Origin: Chryseobacterium cucumeris
GTDB lineage: Bacteria > Bacteroidota > Bacteroidia > Flavobacteriales > Weeksellaceae
Reading direction: 5' to 3'
Length of the DNA stretch: 64,000 nucleotides
Assembly: GCF_016775705.1 (NCBI RefSeq)
Contig: NZ_CP068760.1
Location: 1,364,001 to 1,428,000, forward strand
Positions 9,130-16,886 of this stretch are shown here, piece by piece. Position numbers and translations under genes: made by a program. The notes under the pieces are model-generated. The model saw only the letters and a list, made by a program, of their open reading frames with translations, did no database searches and was not told where the DNA came from. Numbering within the stretch: position 1 is the stretch's first letter; every line of letters starts with the position of its first letter.

Positions 9130-9771
9130 TTACTCTTTCAGATTATACAAAAACGGACTTTTCCTGATATACTCAGAATTTTCAATCTGAGAAACCAGAA
9201 AATCCGCCAGATCTGTAGCACTGATGCTTTCTCCTTTACAGTCTGTAGGATTTGTCTCCGTTGGAAAGCTTTCCTCTGTAAGATGAATGAGTGGTAATCT
9301 TACCAATGTCCAGTCCAGATGGCTTTCCAGAAGAAGTTCATATTCTTTCTGCTTATCAGCGGTTGTCTCAGGATAGTTCTGATACATCCAGCCTGTAGCC
9401 ATTTTTACCTTTTCATTTTTATGATCGGACGGTGTATTTACACTCAAGCCTGTAGTTACAATATAACGACCGATTCCATGATGACTCATTGCAGAAATGA
9501 TATTTTTTGTAGCATCACTAAAAATAGACTTCTCTCCTTTTGGCTGCCCTAAAGTACTCATGACAAGATCAGTTCCTAGAATCAATTTATCGATCGCTGT
9601 TGTATCCCTTGCATCTCCTTTTACCACTTCAATTAATGGATTTTGAAGGGTGAAATTCTTGGGATGCCTTAATAAAAGTTTAAGATGATATCCTTTCTCA
9701 AGAAGGTTTTGTACCAGATATTGTCCGGATTTTCCGGTTCCGCCGATGACGGCAATTTTATGGATTTTCAT
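9130..9771 (-). CDS. NAD(P)H-binding atypical SDR / NmrA-like reductase
   Basis: The 213-residue protein opens with a Rossmann beta-strand and glycine motif (IAVIGGTGKSGQYL, residues 7-20), then GDARDT and STLGQPKG blocks typical of the NAD(P)-binding atypical short-chain dehydrogenases (BVR-B / NmrA-like). Members are flavin or biliverdin reductases, or redox sensors. No Tyr-x-x-x-Lys catalytic pair is obvious, which is usual for atypical members. Substrate unknown. A perfect inverted repeat at 9821-9834, 50 bases upstream of the start, is a candidate operator. Such genes are often controlled by HxlR or TetR repressors, but none is adjacent. Confidence 0.75.
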   Translation of the reverse strand: MKIHKIAVIGGTGKSGQYLVQNLLEKGYHLKLLLRHPKNFTLQNPLIEVVKGDARDTTAIDKLILGTDLVMSTLGQPKGEKSIFSDATKNIISAMSHHGIGRYIVTTGLSVNTPSDHKNEKVKMATGWMYQNYPETTADKQKEYELLLESHLDWTLVRLPLIHLTEESFPTETNPTDCKGESISATDLADFLVSQIENSEYIRKSPFLYNLKE

Positions 9772-9820
9772 AATGATTTTTTTTAATATTAAATATCAAT
9801 AATCAGCAGCTGATTCACCG

Positions 9821-9834
9821 CTAATGACCATTAG
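9821..9834 (-). promoter_or_regulatory. Candidate operator palindrome upstream of the reductase gene
   Basis: ctaatg and cattag form a perfect inverted repeat around a 2-base centre, 50 bases from the reductase start codon. A second, looser palindrome (aatcagcagctgatt, 9801-9815) lies between it and the gene. The rest of the 344-base gap (9772-10115) shows nothing else except the promoter element of the next gene. Confidence 0.35.
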
Positions 9835-10045
9835 TATTATAAAAGATGAATTGTCTTTTCTTTAGATAAGAATAATAGCTATATAGGGTTCAGAAAATTG
9901 AACCTAAGATGTTCAGGCTTAAAAGTAACACCTGACTCATAGTAATATGTATTACGAGATTTTAATCAATTAAAGTTACATTTTTTCCCTCAAAAAAAAT
10001 CAAAAATTTATGATTTTGACAACATGTATTAAAAGAGAAAGTTTT

Positions 10046-10053
10046 TAACTTTG
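10046..10053 (+). promoter_or_regulatory. -7 promoter element of the epoxide hydrolase gene
   Basis: TAACTTTG matches TAnnTTTG exactly, 62 bases before the start codon. The only TTTG upstream is 27 bases away, longer than the usual 19-21. Confidence 0.4.
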
Positions 10054-10115
10054 ATAACTATCTTACTGTCAGTATTTTCCTTAAAACAAACTTACACCCA
10101 ATAAAATATCATAAT

Positions 10116-11225
10116 ATGGAACCATTTACAGTAAACATACCCGAATCGGTTATAACCGATCTTAAAAACCGTCTGCAAAATGTCCGCTGGCCGGGAGAAC
10201 CGGAAGGATCCGGCTGGAACTACGGCACCAGTGAAACATACCTGAAAGAACTTACCCGCTATTGGATCAATGATTACGACTGGAAGATGCACGAACAGCA
10301 ATTGAATCAGCATCCACAGTATGTCACCCGGATTGACGGAATTTTGATTCATTTTCAATACATCAGAGGAAAAGGGTCAAATCCTAAACCGCTGATTCTT
10401 ACTCATGGCTGGCCAGACAGCTATTACCGCTTTCATAAAATTATTCCACTGCTTACGGAAGGTGAACAGAGTTTTGATCTGGTTATTCCTTCCATTCCGG
10501 GATTTGGCTTTTCTGATAAAACAGCGGTCAGCAGTGAAAAGGTGGCAGATCTGTGGAAACAACTGATGACTGAAGTCCTAGGTTATGAAAAATTCTGTGC
10601 TGCCGGAGGAGATATCGGAATGGGAGTCGTAAAGGCATTGACTTCAAAATATCCTGAAGCCCTGGAAGCTGTTCACCTTACAGATGTTGGCTACCCCACC
10701 GGCCAGGAAGACCCTGCTACAATGAGTGAAGAGGAACAGAAATTCGCACAGTTTGTTCAGCAATGGTGGTACAGTGAAGGAGCTTACGCCATGGTACAGT
10801 CTACCAAACCTCAATCTTTGGCCTATGGTCTCAACGACTCTCCTGTCGGACTGGCAGGCTGGATCATAAGTTTTATCAATGCAGGCGCACCACCTGAAAT
10901 GATTGAAACAGCATTTGGCGGAAAAGATGAGTTGCTTACCAATATTATGATTTATTGGGTAACCCAAACCATTGGTTCTTCTGCAAGAATGTATAAGGAA
11001 GATGCAGCCGCTATATGGAGCGGAACACATTTGCATCAAAAGAGCAATATTCCGGCTGGAGTGCTTGTATTTCCCCGTGAAGCTCAGTTTCCGAAAGAAT
11101 GGGCAGAACGTTTCGTGAATGTCACCAGCTTTAAAAAGATGAATGAAGGTGGCCATTTTGCGGCCCTGGAATTACCTCATTTATTTGCAGATGAACTGAG
11201 ATCATTTTTTTATTCTGCCACATAA
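10116..11225 (+). CDS. Epoxide hydrolase (microsomal-type alpha/beta hydrolase)
   Basis: This 369-residue cytosolic alpha/beta hydrolase has the epoxide-hydrolase N-terminal region (about residues 1-90), which wraps the core in microsomal-type enzymes. The oxyanion-hole motif HGWP is at 97-100 and the nucleophile elbow GGDIG at 164-168, with Asp166 as the nucleophile. A C-terminal GGHF supplies the catalytic His (about 347). Asp as nucleophile and HGWP are diagnostic for epoxide opening rather than ester cleavage. The physiological substrate is unknown; xenobiotic or lipid epoxides are usual. The gene is monocistronic. Confidence 0.88.
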   Translation: MEPFTVNIPESVITDLKNRLQNVRWPGEPEGSGWNYGTSETYLKELTRYWINDYDWKMHEQQLNQHPQYVTRIDGILIHFQYIRGKGSNPKPLILTHGWPDSYYRFHKIIPLLTEGEQSFDLVIPSIPGFGFSDKTAVSSEKVADLWKQLMTEVLGYEKFCAAGGDIGMGVVKALTSKYPEALEAVHLTDVGYPTGQEDPATMSEEEQKFAQFVQQWWYSEGAYAMVQSTKPQSLAYGLNDSPVGLAGWIISFINAGAPPEMIETAFGGKDELLTNIMIYWVTQTIGSSARMYKEDAAAIWSGTHLHQKSNIPAGVLVFPREAQFPKEWAERFVNVTSFKKMNEGGHFAALELPHLFADELRSFFYSAT

Positions 11226-11370
11226 ACAATTCATGAGCTACAATCGGTCCTGCCTTTTTGCAGCTCCTTTTTGATGGTAAAATGTTAATCCTTCTAAACC
11301 ATTACTAAAATATTGTTAATAGAGTATAAAGTTGTTGGCAAGTTTTTTATTTTAGCCAAAATTAATAACT

Positions 11371-12801
11371 ATGAAAAAATTGTCCTTCACGATTATAGCA
11401 GCATTTCTATTCTGCTCAGTGCAAGCTCAGATACAAAATGCCGGTTTTGAGAACATGACCGATGGATTACCCAATCACTGGAATATAAAAAAAGCAGATT
11501 CGTACGAAGGAAAAGTAGATTATACCCAATATTTTGGAGGAAAAGCCTCTATGCAGCTTATAGGAAAGGCTGATCATTCCAAAGACTTTCAATCTTTTTC
11601 TCAAAAAATACCTCTTGATATTCAGCAATTGCAAAAAATAGAAATCAGTGCCTATGTAAAATCTGAGAACACCAATGGGAAAATCAATCTATGGACACAG
11701 GTGAAGGATGAGAAGGGGCAGATGATAGACTTTGGAAACTCAGAGTCACAACAAAAGTCCATTGCATTGAATAAAGACTGGACAAAATATTCTTTAATTT
11801 TCACTGTTGATAAAAATGTAAAAAGCCTTCTTCTTGGAGGCGTATTCTCAGGAAACGGAACGGTTTGGTTTGACCACTTTGAACTGAACAGAATTGCATT
11901 TTCAAATGAAGAACCTTCGAAAAAATCTGCAAAATATATTCAGGAGTTTAAAGATATTGTGAAAAAGAATTCAATCTTTTCAGACCAACTGGACTGGAAA
12001 AATATTGAAACCAACCTTCAATATCTTTCAAAAGGCATGAAAACCATTGATGATACAGACCCTGCATTGAGCTATATTATACAAAATCTAAGACAGGTTG
12101 GTGATAACCATTCATTTATTTCCGGCAAAGAACGTTCAGAAAAACAAAAGAAAAGCAACACCAATGAGGCAAAGCCCGATTCCAGACTAATTGATCAGAG
12201 TATTGGCTATATTTCTGTTCCCGGCTTTGGTTCCGTCAACACAGAAGTTGGAAATGATTTTGCCCTGCAGATTCACAATATGATTAAAAAACTGGACTCT
12301 GAAAATACGATTAAAGGCTGGATTGTAGATCTGAGAGGCAATACAGGAGGAAATATGTATCCTATGATCGGAGGTCTCGGAAGTCTGATTGGAGAAGGAA
12401 CTTTGGGATATTTTGTATATAAGGATAAAAAAACTCCATGGATTTATAAAGACAGGAAGTTTGGTTCCAATAAAATTACAGAACCTTATAATCTTAAAAG
12501 CGGACAATCTAAAATTGCAGTTCTGATAGGTCCAAACACGGCCAGTTCAGGAGAAGCTACAACAATTGCATTTATTGGAAAAAGCAATGTAAAACTCTTT
12601 GGAAAACCATCTGCGGGCTATACTTCGGCCAATAGGATTTATCCGTTAAGTGATGGTAGAAGCTTTGCTCTGGCTTCTTCTTATGAAATGGACCGAAACG
12701 GGAAAGTCTACTACGGGAAAATTGATCCGGACGTTCCGGTAGAATCCAAAGAAGGCCAGGATATGGATCTGGAGACTGCAAAAAACTGGATTTTAAATTA
12801 G
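11371..12801 (+). CDS. Secreted S41-family (C-terminal processing) peptidase
   Basis: The 476-residue protein has a signal peptide ending VQAQ and an N-terminal beta-sandwich-like region (about 20-175) resembling a carbohydrate-binding fold. A helical linker and the S41 peptidase domain (about 270-460) follow. S41 blocks are visible: GYISVPGFG, WIVDLRGNTGGNMYP, and the catalytic serine block PNTASSGEAT; GKPSAGYT lines the active site. No PDZ domain is evident, unlike Tsp/CtpA. It probably acts in the periplasm or outside the cell on unknown proteins or peptides. A DnaA-box-like hairpin lies directly after the stop codon. Confidence 0.88.
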   Translation: MKKLSFTIIAAFLFCSVQAQIQNAGFENMTDGLPNHWNIKKADSYEGKVDYTQYFGGKASMQLIGKADHSKDFQSFSQKIPLDIQQLQKIEISAYVKSENTNGKINLWTQVKDEKGQMIDFGNSESQQKSIALNKDWTKYSLIFTVDKNVKSLLLGGVFSGNGTVWFDHFELNRIAFSNEEPSKKSAKYIQEFKDIVKKNSIFSDQLDWKNIETNLQYLSKGMKTIDDTDPALSYIIQNLRQVGDNHSFISGKERSEKQKKSNTNEAKPDSRLIDQSIGYISVPGFGSVNTEVGNDFALQIHNMIKKLDSENTIKGWIVDLRGNTGGNMYPMIGGLGSLIGEGTLGYFVYKDKKTPWIYKDRKFGSNKITEPYNLKSGQSKIAVLIGPNTASSGEATTIAFIGKSNVKLFGKPSAGYTSANRIYPLSDGRSFALASSYEMDRNGKVYYGKIDPDVPVESKEGQDMDLETAKNWILN

Positions 12802-12809
12802 CTTCAGAC

Positions 12810-12833
12810 TTATCCACAAAAAAATGTGGATAA
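12810..12833. other. Two perfect DnaA-box sequences in inverted orientation
   Basis: TTATCCACA (12810-12818) and its exact reverse complement TGTGGATAA (12825-12833) are separated by six A residues, and a very AT-rich stretch follows. Each matches the DnaA-box consensus exactly. The pair can also fold as a 9-bp hairpin after the S41 gene, but no T-run follows, so it is a poor terminator. Flanking genes point towards this site, which argues against a replication origin. Confidence 0.5.
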
Positions 12834-12907
12834 CTTGTGAATTTTAACATTTAATTCATATTTCGTATTAAAATAATTACTACATTTACTATGTAATAAA
12901 CATCGAA

Positions 12908-12973
12908 GTGGAAACTTTATTTGCTTTTCTTACTACTCTTGAAATTGCAATTAAATTTGAAATAAAAATTTAA
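12908..12973 (+). CDS. Possible 21-residue hydrophobic micro-protein
   Basis: A GTG-initiated ORF encodes METLFAFLTTLEIAIKFEIKI (start read as Met). Its stop codon overlaps the first bases of the terminator stem at 12972-12996. The hydrophobic centre with charged ends resembles tiny membrane peptides, including some type I toxins, but I do not recognise a family. No ATG start is available in frame. The adjacent terminator supports a short transcript; translation is inference. Confidence 0.35.
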   Translation: METLFAFLTTLEIAIKFEIKI

Positions 12974-13001
12974 GCACAGCATTGTCGGCTGTGCTTTTTA
13001 T
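12972..13001 (+). terminator. Rho-independent terminator after the 21-codon ORF
   Basis: A perfect 9-bp stem (aagcacagc at 12972-12980, complement at 12988-12996) with a 7-base loop is followed by tttatt. Its distance (about 170 bases) from the S41 stop and the intervening micro-ORF suggest it ends a small transcript or the S41 mRNA tail. Confidence 0.75.
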
Positions 13002-13040
13002 TGTTGTCTAATTAAAAAAATGAGATGTATTTATCTACTG

Positions 13041-13069
13041 GATCTGCCTCTAAAGGGCAGATTCTTTTA
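13041..13069 (+). terminator. Second hairpin terminator before the tRNA gene
   Basis: The stem atctgcc (13042-13048) pairs with ggcagat (13056-13062), extended by wobble pairs, and is followed by tcttttat. It lies 40 bases beyond the previous terminator, so the two may work in tandem or enclose a very small RNA. The remaining bases up to the tRNA (13070-13212) show no gene. Confidence 0.5.
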
Positions 13070-13212
13070 TCCTACATCCTTTTATAGAAGTATTTTCGCA
13101 TATTTGCTATAAAATGTACAAAACGGTACAAACATCTTTGCCAGTCTCCATTCTCTGCATTAATTGTTGATTATTAAAATTAAATAATTTGTATTTTTAT
13201 GAATCAAACCAA

Positions 13213-13284
13213 GGCCTCATAGTTCAATGGATAGAATAGAAGTTTCCTAAACTTTAGATCCAGGTTCGATTCCTGGTGAGGCCA
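13213..13284 (+). tRNA. tRNA-Arg (anticodon CCT)
   Basis: The sequence folds as a full cloverleaf: 7-bp acceptor (ggcctca with tgaggcc), 4-bp D stem (gttc/gaat), 5-bp anticodon stem (gaagt/acttt), and loop ttcctaa with anticodon CCT. The 5-bp T stem (ccagg/cctgg) closes a ttcgatt loop. The discriminator base is A. CCA is not encoded (cac follows), as is common in this phylum. It reads the rare AGG codon. Confidence 0.97.
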
Positions 13285-13376
13285 CAAATTTGCCAAATGG
13301 CACTAGCTAAATAAGATATATTATTTTATTTTCTTTCTATTTTAAGAAGAAATCAAGTCCTGTTTTTTCATCATTT

Positions 13377-16340
13377 CTAAACGATAATATATTTTTTGAG
13401 TACTTCAAGAAGGTCCGCCTGCTTTACAGGTTTGGGAAGGAAATCATTCATTCCGGCTTCAAGGCACTTTTCTTTTTCACCCAGCACATTTCCAGCTGTA
13501 ACACCTATGATAGGTATATGTTCATACCCCGGAAGCATTCTAATATTTCGTGTTGCCTCAATACCGCTCATTACCGGCATCTGTACATCCATCATAATAA
13601 TGGAAAACTGTTTTTTCCTACATTCTTCCAAAGCCTGCAACCCATTAACGGCTTCCGTTAGATGTATACCAGGTGCAAGAGATCTCATTATTCTATTATT
13701 CAGGACCATATTCACTACGTTATCATCAACCAAAAGCACTTCTAATTCCGAATCAAATACATGCGAAGTTTTCTCAGGCTGATCCTTATTAATTTTCACT
13801 GTATAACTTTGGTCTACCTTTTTTAAGGTTTTGTATAGATCATGAGATTTGATGGGTTTCAATAATAAATGTGCATTTTCTATTTTTCTAACTGAGCTAA
13901 GTATGCCCAGTTCTTCAGAAGAAGAAGAAAGTACTATAAATGGAGAAGTCTCATTTCGCTGATTGAACAGTCCTGTTATTTTATCTATTGTTTCCAATCC
14001 GGACATAACAGGCATATGATAATCCATCAGGATCACATCGAACCGCTCACCTTTCAACAGGATCTCTAAGGCTTCCATCCCATTAGAAGCCAAGGTAGAC
14101 TTGATATTTTTATAGGTAAGCATATGCTCAAGAATGATCCTGTTGGTTTCATTATCATCAACCACTAAGGCTGTTTTAATAGTTATCTCCTCCTCGTCTC
14201 TCAATGGAGGGATCTCGTAAGGAATCTCAATGTCAAAGAAAAATACAGACCCTTTTTCCTTTACGCTGCTCAGCGACAAATGGCTTCCCATATATCCCAG
14301 GATATTGTTTGAAATCGTAAGTCCCAGACCCGTGCCACCATATTGTTTACTAATGGAACTGTTTTCCTGTGTAAAGGCATTAAAAATGTATTTTTGTTTC
14401 TCAATAGGGATGCCAATCCCAGTATCTCTTACTGAGAAGCGCAAAGCAATAGTACGATCATCCATGCGCAATTTCTCAACTTTCAGCTCAATCTCTCCCT
14501 TTTCTGTGAACTTCACAGCATTCCCGAGAAGGTTGATCAGGATCTGTTTTAACCTTGCTTCATCCATAAAAAGTATTTTGGGAAGACCCGGCTCAATATT
14601 GAGCAGAAGTTCAATATCTTTTTTCTGGGATTGATAAATAATCACATTGATCACCTGGCTCAACATATCATAAACATCACATTTTTCAATCAAGAGCTCC
14701 ATTTTTCCGGATTCTATTTTAGAAAAATCCAATATATCATTGATGATGCTAAGAAGATTTTCCCCAGACTCATTGATGTAATTCAGATATTGCATCTGGG
14801 TTTCATTCAGCGGTGTCGTGAGGAGAAGGTCTGAAAAACCTATAACTCCGTTTAAAGGAGTCCTGATCTCATGACTCATATTGGCAAGAAATTCGGATTT
14901 TGCTTGGCTGGCTGTATCTGCTGTTTCTTTGGCATTTTTCAGTTCTTCATTGATCTTAACAGCATTGGTAATATTCTGTATGGAAATAATGACACCGCCT
15001 ACTTCATTTTTTGTAAGATACCAAGGTCCCACTTTAAGGTCGTAATGCTGAATTTCTTCTTTTCCTTCCACCTTTAACGTAAAATCACCGTTGATGTACG
15101 TTTTTCCCAACAGCGCATTCTTATAGATCTCTTTTCCTTCTTCGGGAATATTAGGTGATATTGTGAAAAGATTATTACCGATAAGATCTATATCATTCAT
15201 ATTAAATTCCTCTCTCCATCTGCTGCTTACAGCAATATAGTTAAGGTCTTTATCAAACATAGCCAAAGGAACAGGAACATCAGTGGCAAAAGACTGCATT
15301 ATAGCCTCCTTTCGGGTAACTTCAAGAAACATTTTTTTGAAGGCATCAATGTCCTGAATGATTCCGAAAACTCTTTTACAACTATCACCTTCAAATTCGG
15401 GAATGCCTTTTACTCTTACCCAGATCGTAGCGCCATCATTACGCAATAGCTGAAGCTCCTCATCAAAAGGAATTCCTTGTTGTATTGCCCTGTTAAAAAG
15501 ATATTTTATTCTATCCCCGCTTTTTCCTTTGTAAAATCCAAGGGCATTTTCAAAAGTAGGCTGGAAATTATTTTCTATTTTGTGAATTTCTCTTGTACTT
15601 TGAGACCAGAAAAGCTTTCCCGTCTTCATATTAGCTTCCCAGCCTCCCACCTGGGCTACTGAACCTGTTTCCTCAAGCATTTCTTTAGTATAAGACAGGT
15701 CGTTTTCTAACTTACTACGACGAATAAGGTCAGATTTTAGTTGTATATAAACAAAAAGGGTTACACCGATAGCTGCAACAGCAGAAAAGATGATGAATAA
15801 AACAGTCCGATTGGAAGATTTGTTCAGATCTTCATTTTTTATGGCAAGTTGAACTTCCTCAAGTTTTACAAATTTCTGAACGAGCATGCGGCATCTATCC
15901 ATAGCCTCCTTGTTTTGTACAAGTTCTGCCGGACTCATTACAATTCCTTTTTTACGATTCTCAATAAGCAAGGCATATTCTTTCATCAACACCTCTGAAG
16001 TATACAGCAGTTCATTTAGGATATTAATCTGATCTTTATCTCTAAGATTAAGCCTATCTTTGTGAGAGACAAACTGCGGATATTCATTCTTGCTTTTATT
16101 GAAAGGTTCAAGAAAATTCTCCTTCCCGGTAAGCTGATATCCCCGATTTCCAGTTTCAGCATTTAAAAGAGTACTTAAGATATCTTTTGCTAAGCTTATA
16201 GATTCCTTATTTTTTAATAACTCTTTCCTATTCTCCATCTGCTTATGTATGCTGATATAAGATGCTATGGAACTAGCAATCAGAAGCATCAAAGAAATTA
16301 CTACTCCAATTTGAAGATTTCTAATAATTTTTTTTGGCAT
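13377..16340 (-). CDS. Membrane hybrid sensor histidine kinase (CHASE3-PAS-PAS-HisKA-HATPase-REC-REC)
   Basis: In the 987-residue protein, transmembrane segments at about 10-30 and 179-200 enclose a periplasmic CHASE3 region. Its signature TLLNAETGNRGYQLTG is at about 57-72. Two PAS domains follow (about 220-335 and 345-460). The HisKA phospho-acceptor is His490 (NMSHEIRTPLNG). The ATPase domain has LLGNAVKF (Asn607), DTGIGIP and GGTGLGL. Two receivers follow, with Asp773 and Asp918 in MDYHMP and MDVQMP as phosphorylation sites. No output domain and no partner regulator is adjacent, so the signal must pass to a regulator encoded elsewhere. A plausible promoter lies at 16367-16397. Confidence 0.95.
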   Translation of the reverse strand: MPKKIIRNLQIGVVISLMLLIASSIASYISIHKQMENRKELLKNKESISLAKDILSTLLNAETGNRGYQLTGKENFLEPFNKSKNEYPQFVSHKDRLNLRDKDQINILNELLYTSEVLMKEYALLIENRKKGIVMSPAELVQNKEAMDRCRMLVQKFVKLEEVQLAIKNEDLNKSSNRTVLFIIFSAVAAIGVTLFVYIQLKSDLIRRSKLENDLSYTKEMLEETGSVAQVGGWEANMKTGKLFWSQSTREIHKIENNFQPTFENALGFYKGKSGDRIKYLFNRAIQQGIPFDEELQLLRNDGATIWVRVKGIPEFEGDSCKRVFGIIQDIDAFKKMFLEVTRKEAIMQSFATDVPVPLAMFDKDLNYIAVSSRWREEFNMNDIDLIGNNLFTISPNIPEEGKEIYKNALLGKTYINGDFTLKVEGKEEIQHYDLKVGPWYLTKNEVGGVIISIQNITNAVKINEELKNAKETADTASQAKSEFLANMSHEIRTPLNGVIGFSDLLLTTPLNETQMQYLNYINESGENLLSIINDILDFSKIESGKMELLIEKCDVYDMLSQVINVIIYQSQKKDIELLLNIEPGLPKILFMDEARLKQILINLLGNAVKFTEKGEIELKVEKLRMDDRTIALRFSVRDTGIGIPIEKQKYIFNAFTQENSSISKQYGGTGLGLTISNNILGYMGSHLSLSSVKEKGSVFFFDIEIPYEIPPLRDEEEITIKTALVVDDNETNRIILEHMLTYKNIKSTLASNGMEALEILLKGERFDVILMDYHMPVMSGLETIDKITGLFNQRNETSPFIVLSSSSEELGILSSVRKIENAHLLLKPIKSHDLYKTLKKVDQSYTVKINKDQPEKTSHVFDSELEVLLVDDNVVNMVLNNRIMRSLAPGIHLTEAVNGLQALEECRKKQFSIIMMDVQMPVMSGIEATRNIRMLPGYEHIPIIGVTAGNVLGEKEKCLEAGMNDFLPKPVKQADLLEVLKKYIIV

Positions 16341-16366
16341 TTAATCGTATTTTGGCAATAAAATAC

Positions 16367-16397
16367 TAAAAATAGGTCATTTTGTAATATTAACAAA
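16367..16397 (-). promoter_or_regulatory. Probable promoter of the CHASE3 hybrid kinase
   Basis: Read leftward, TTTG (16394-16397) is followed after 19 bases by TATTTTTA (16367-16374), which matches TAnnTTTG except for the last base. The remainder of the 546-base gap (16341-16886) holds only the ATPase terminator; the stretch 16400-16750 shows no gene that I can support. Confidence 0.4.
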
Positions 16398-16749
16398 TTA
16401 ATTTAAAAATTTGTCAGCAGATATTGGAAAATGAGTACAATTAAAGTGTTAAAGATGGGTTTATCAATTTTATAAAAGTTTACTTTGTATATCATCTTTC
16501 TCCATTGGTGTTTATTTTAAAAAACATGATTACAAGAGATATTCGATTAAAAAATAAAATTTTTATACTTGTAAAGCTTTTGCGACCAGCTCAAAAGTTT
16601 AACGTAAATTTTGGAGAGTAAGTGAAAATGATTTCCCGGGCATCGTAGTTTTATTAAAAATCAATTCCTAACATCTTACCATTTCCGGTCATTAATTTGC
16701 TAAAAAGCAATTTCTTTACTTCTATAGTTGATTTTTACCCTAAATTATG

Positions 16750-16779
16750 AAAAGAAAAATCCCCGGATCTCGCCGGGGA
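16750..16779 (-). terminator. Terminator of the metal-efflux/P-type ATPase operon
   Basis: ccccgg (16761-16766) pairs with ccgggg (16773-16778) around a 6-base loop, with one extra flanking pair. Leftward it is followed by attttt. It lies about 110 bases after the ATPase stop codon. The hairpin is nearly identical to one at 44242-44263. Confidence 0.65.
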
Positions 16780-16886
16780 AAAAATCAAGTCAATATAACA
16801 AAAATATGTTATTTTTTTATTAATATATGGACGTTTATTAATGTATATTCCTGCATACGATCTAAATTCTATTTTCTTATTATAGA

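Noticed and set aside
12802..12900. Replication origin at the inverted DnaA boxes
   Set aside because: Only one pair of boxes is seen, no dnaA gene is near, and the flanking genes converge on the site, opposite to the usual pattern at oriC.
13020..13112. Thirty-codon ORF starting MRCIYLLDLPLKGRF
   Set aside because: It runs straight through the terminator hairpin at 13041-13069 and has no promoter or coding character of its own.
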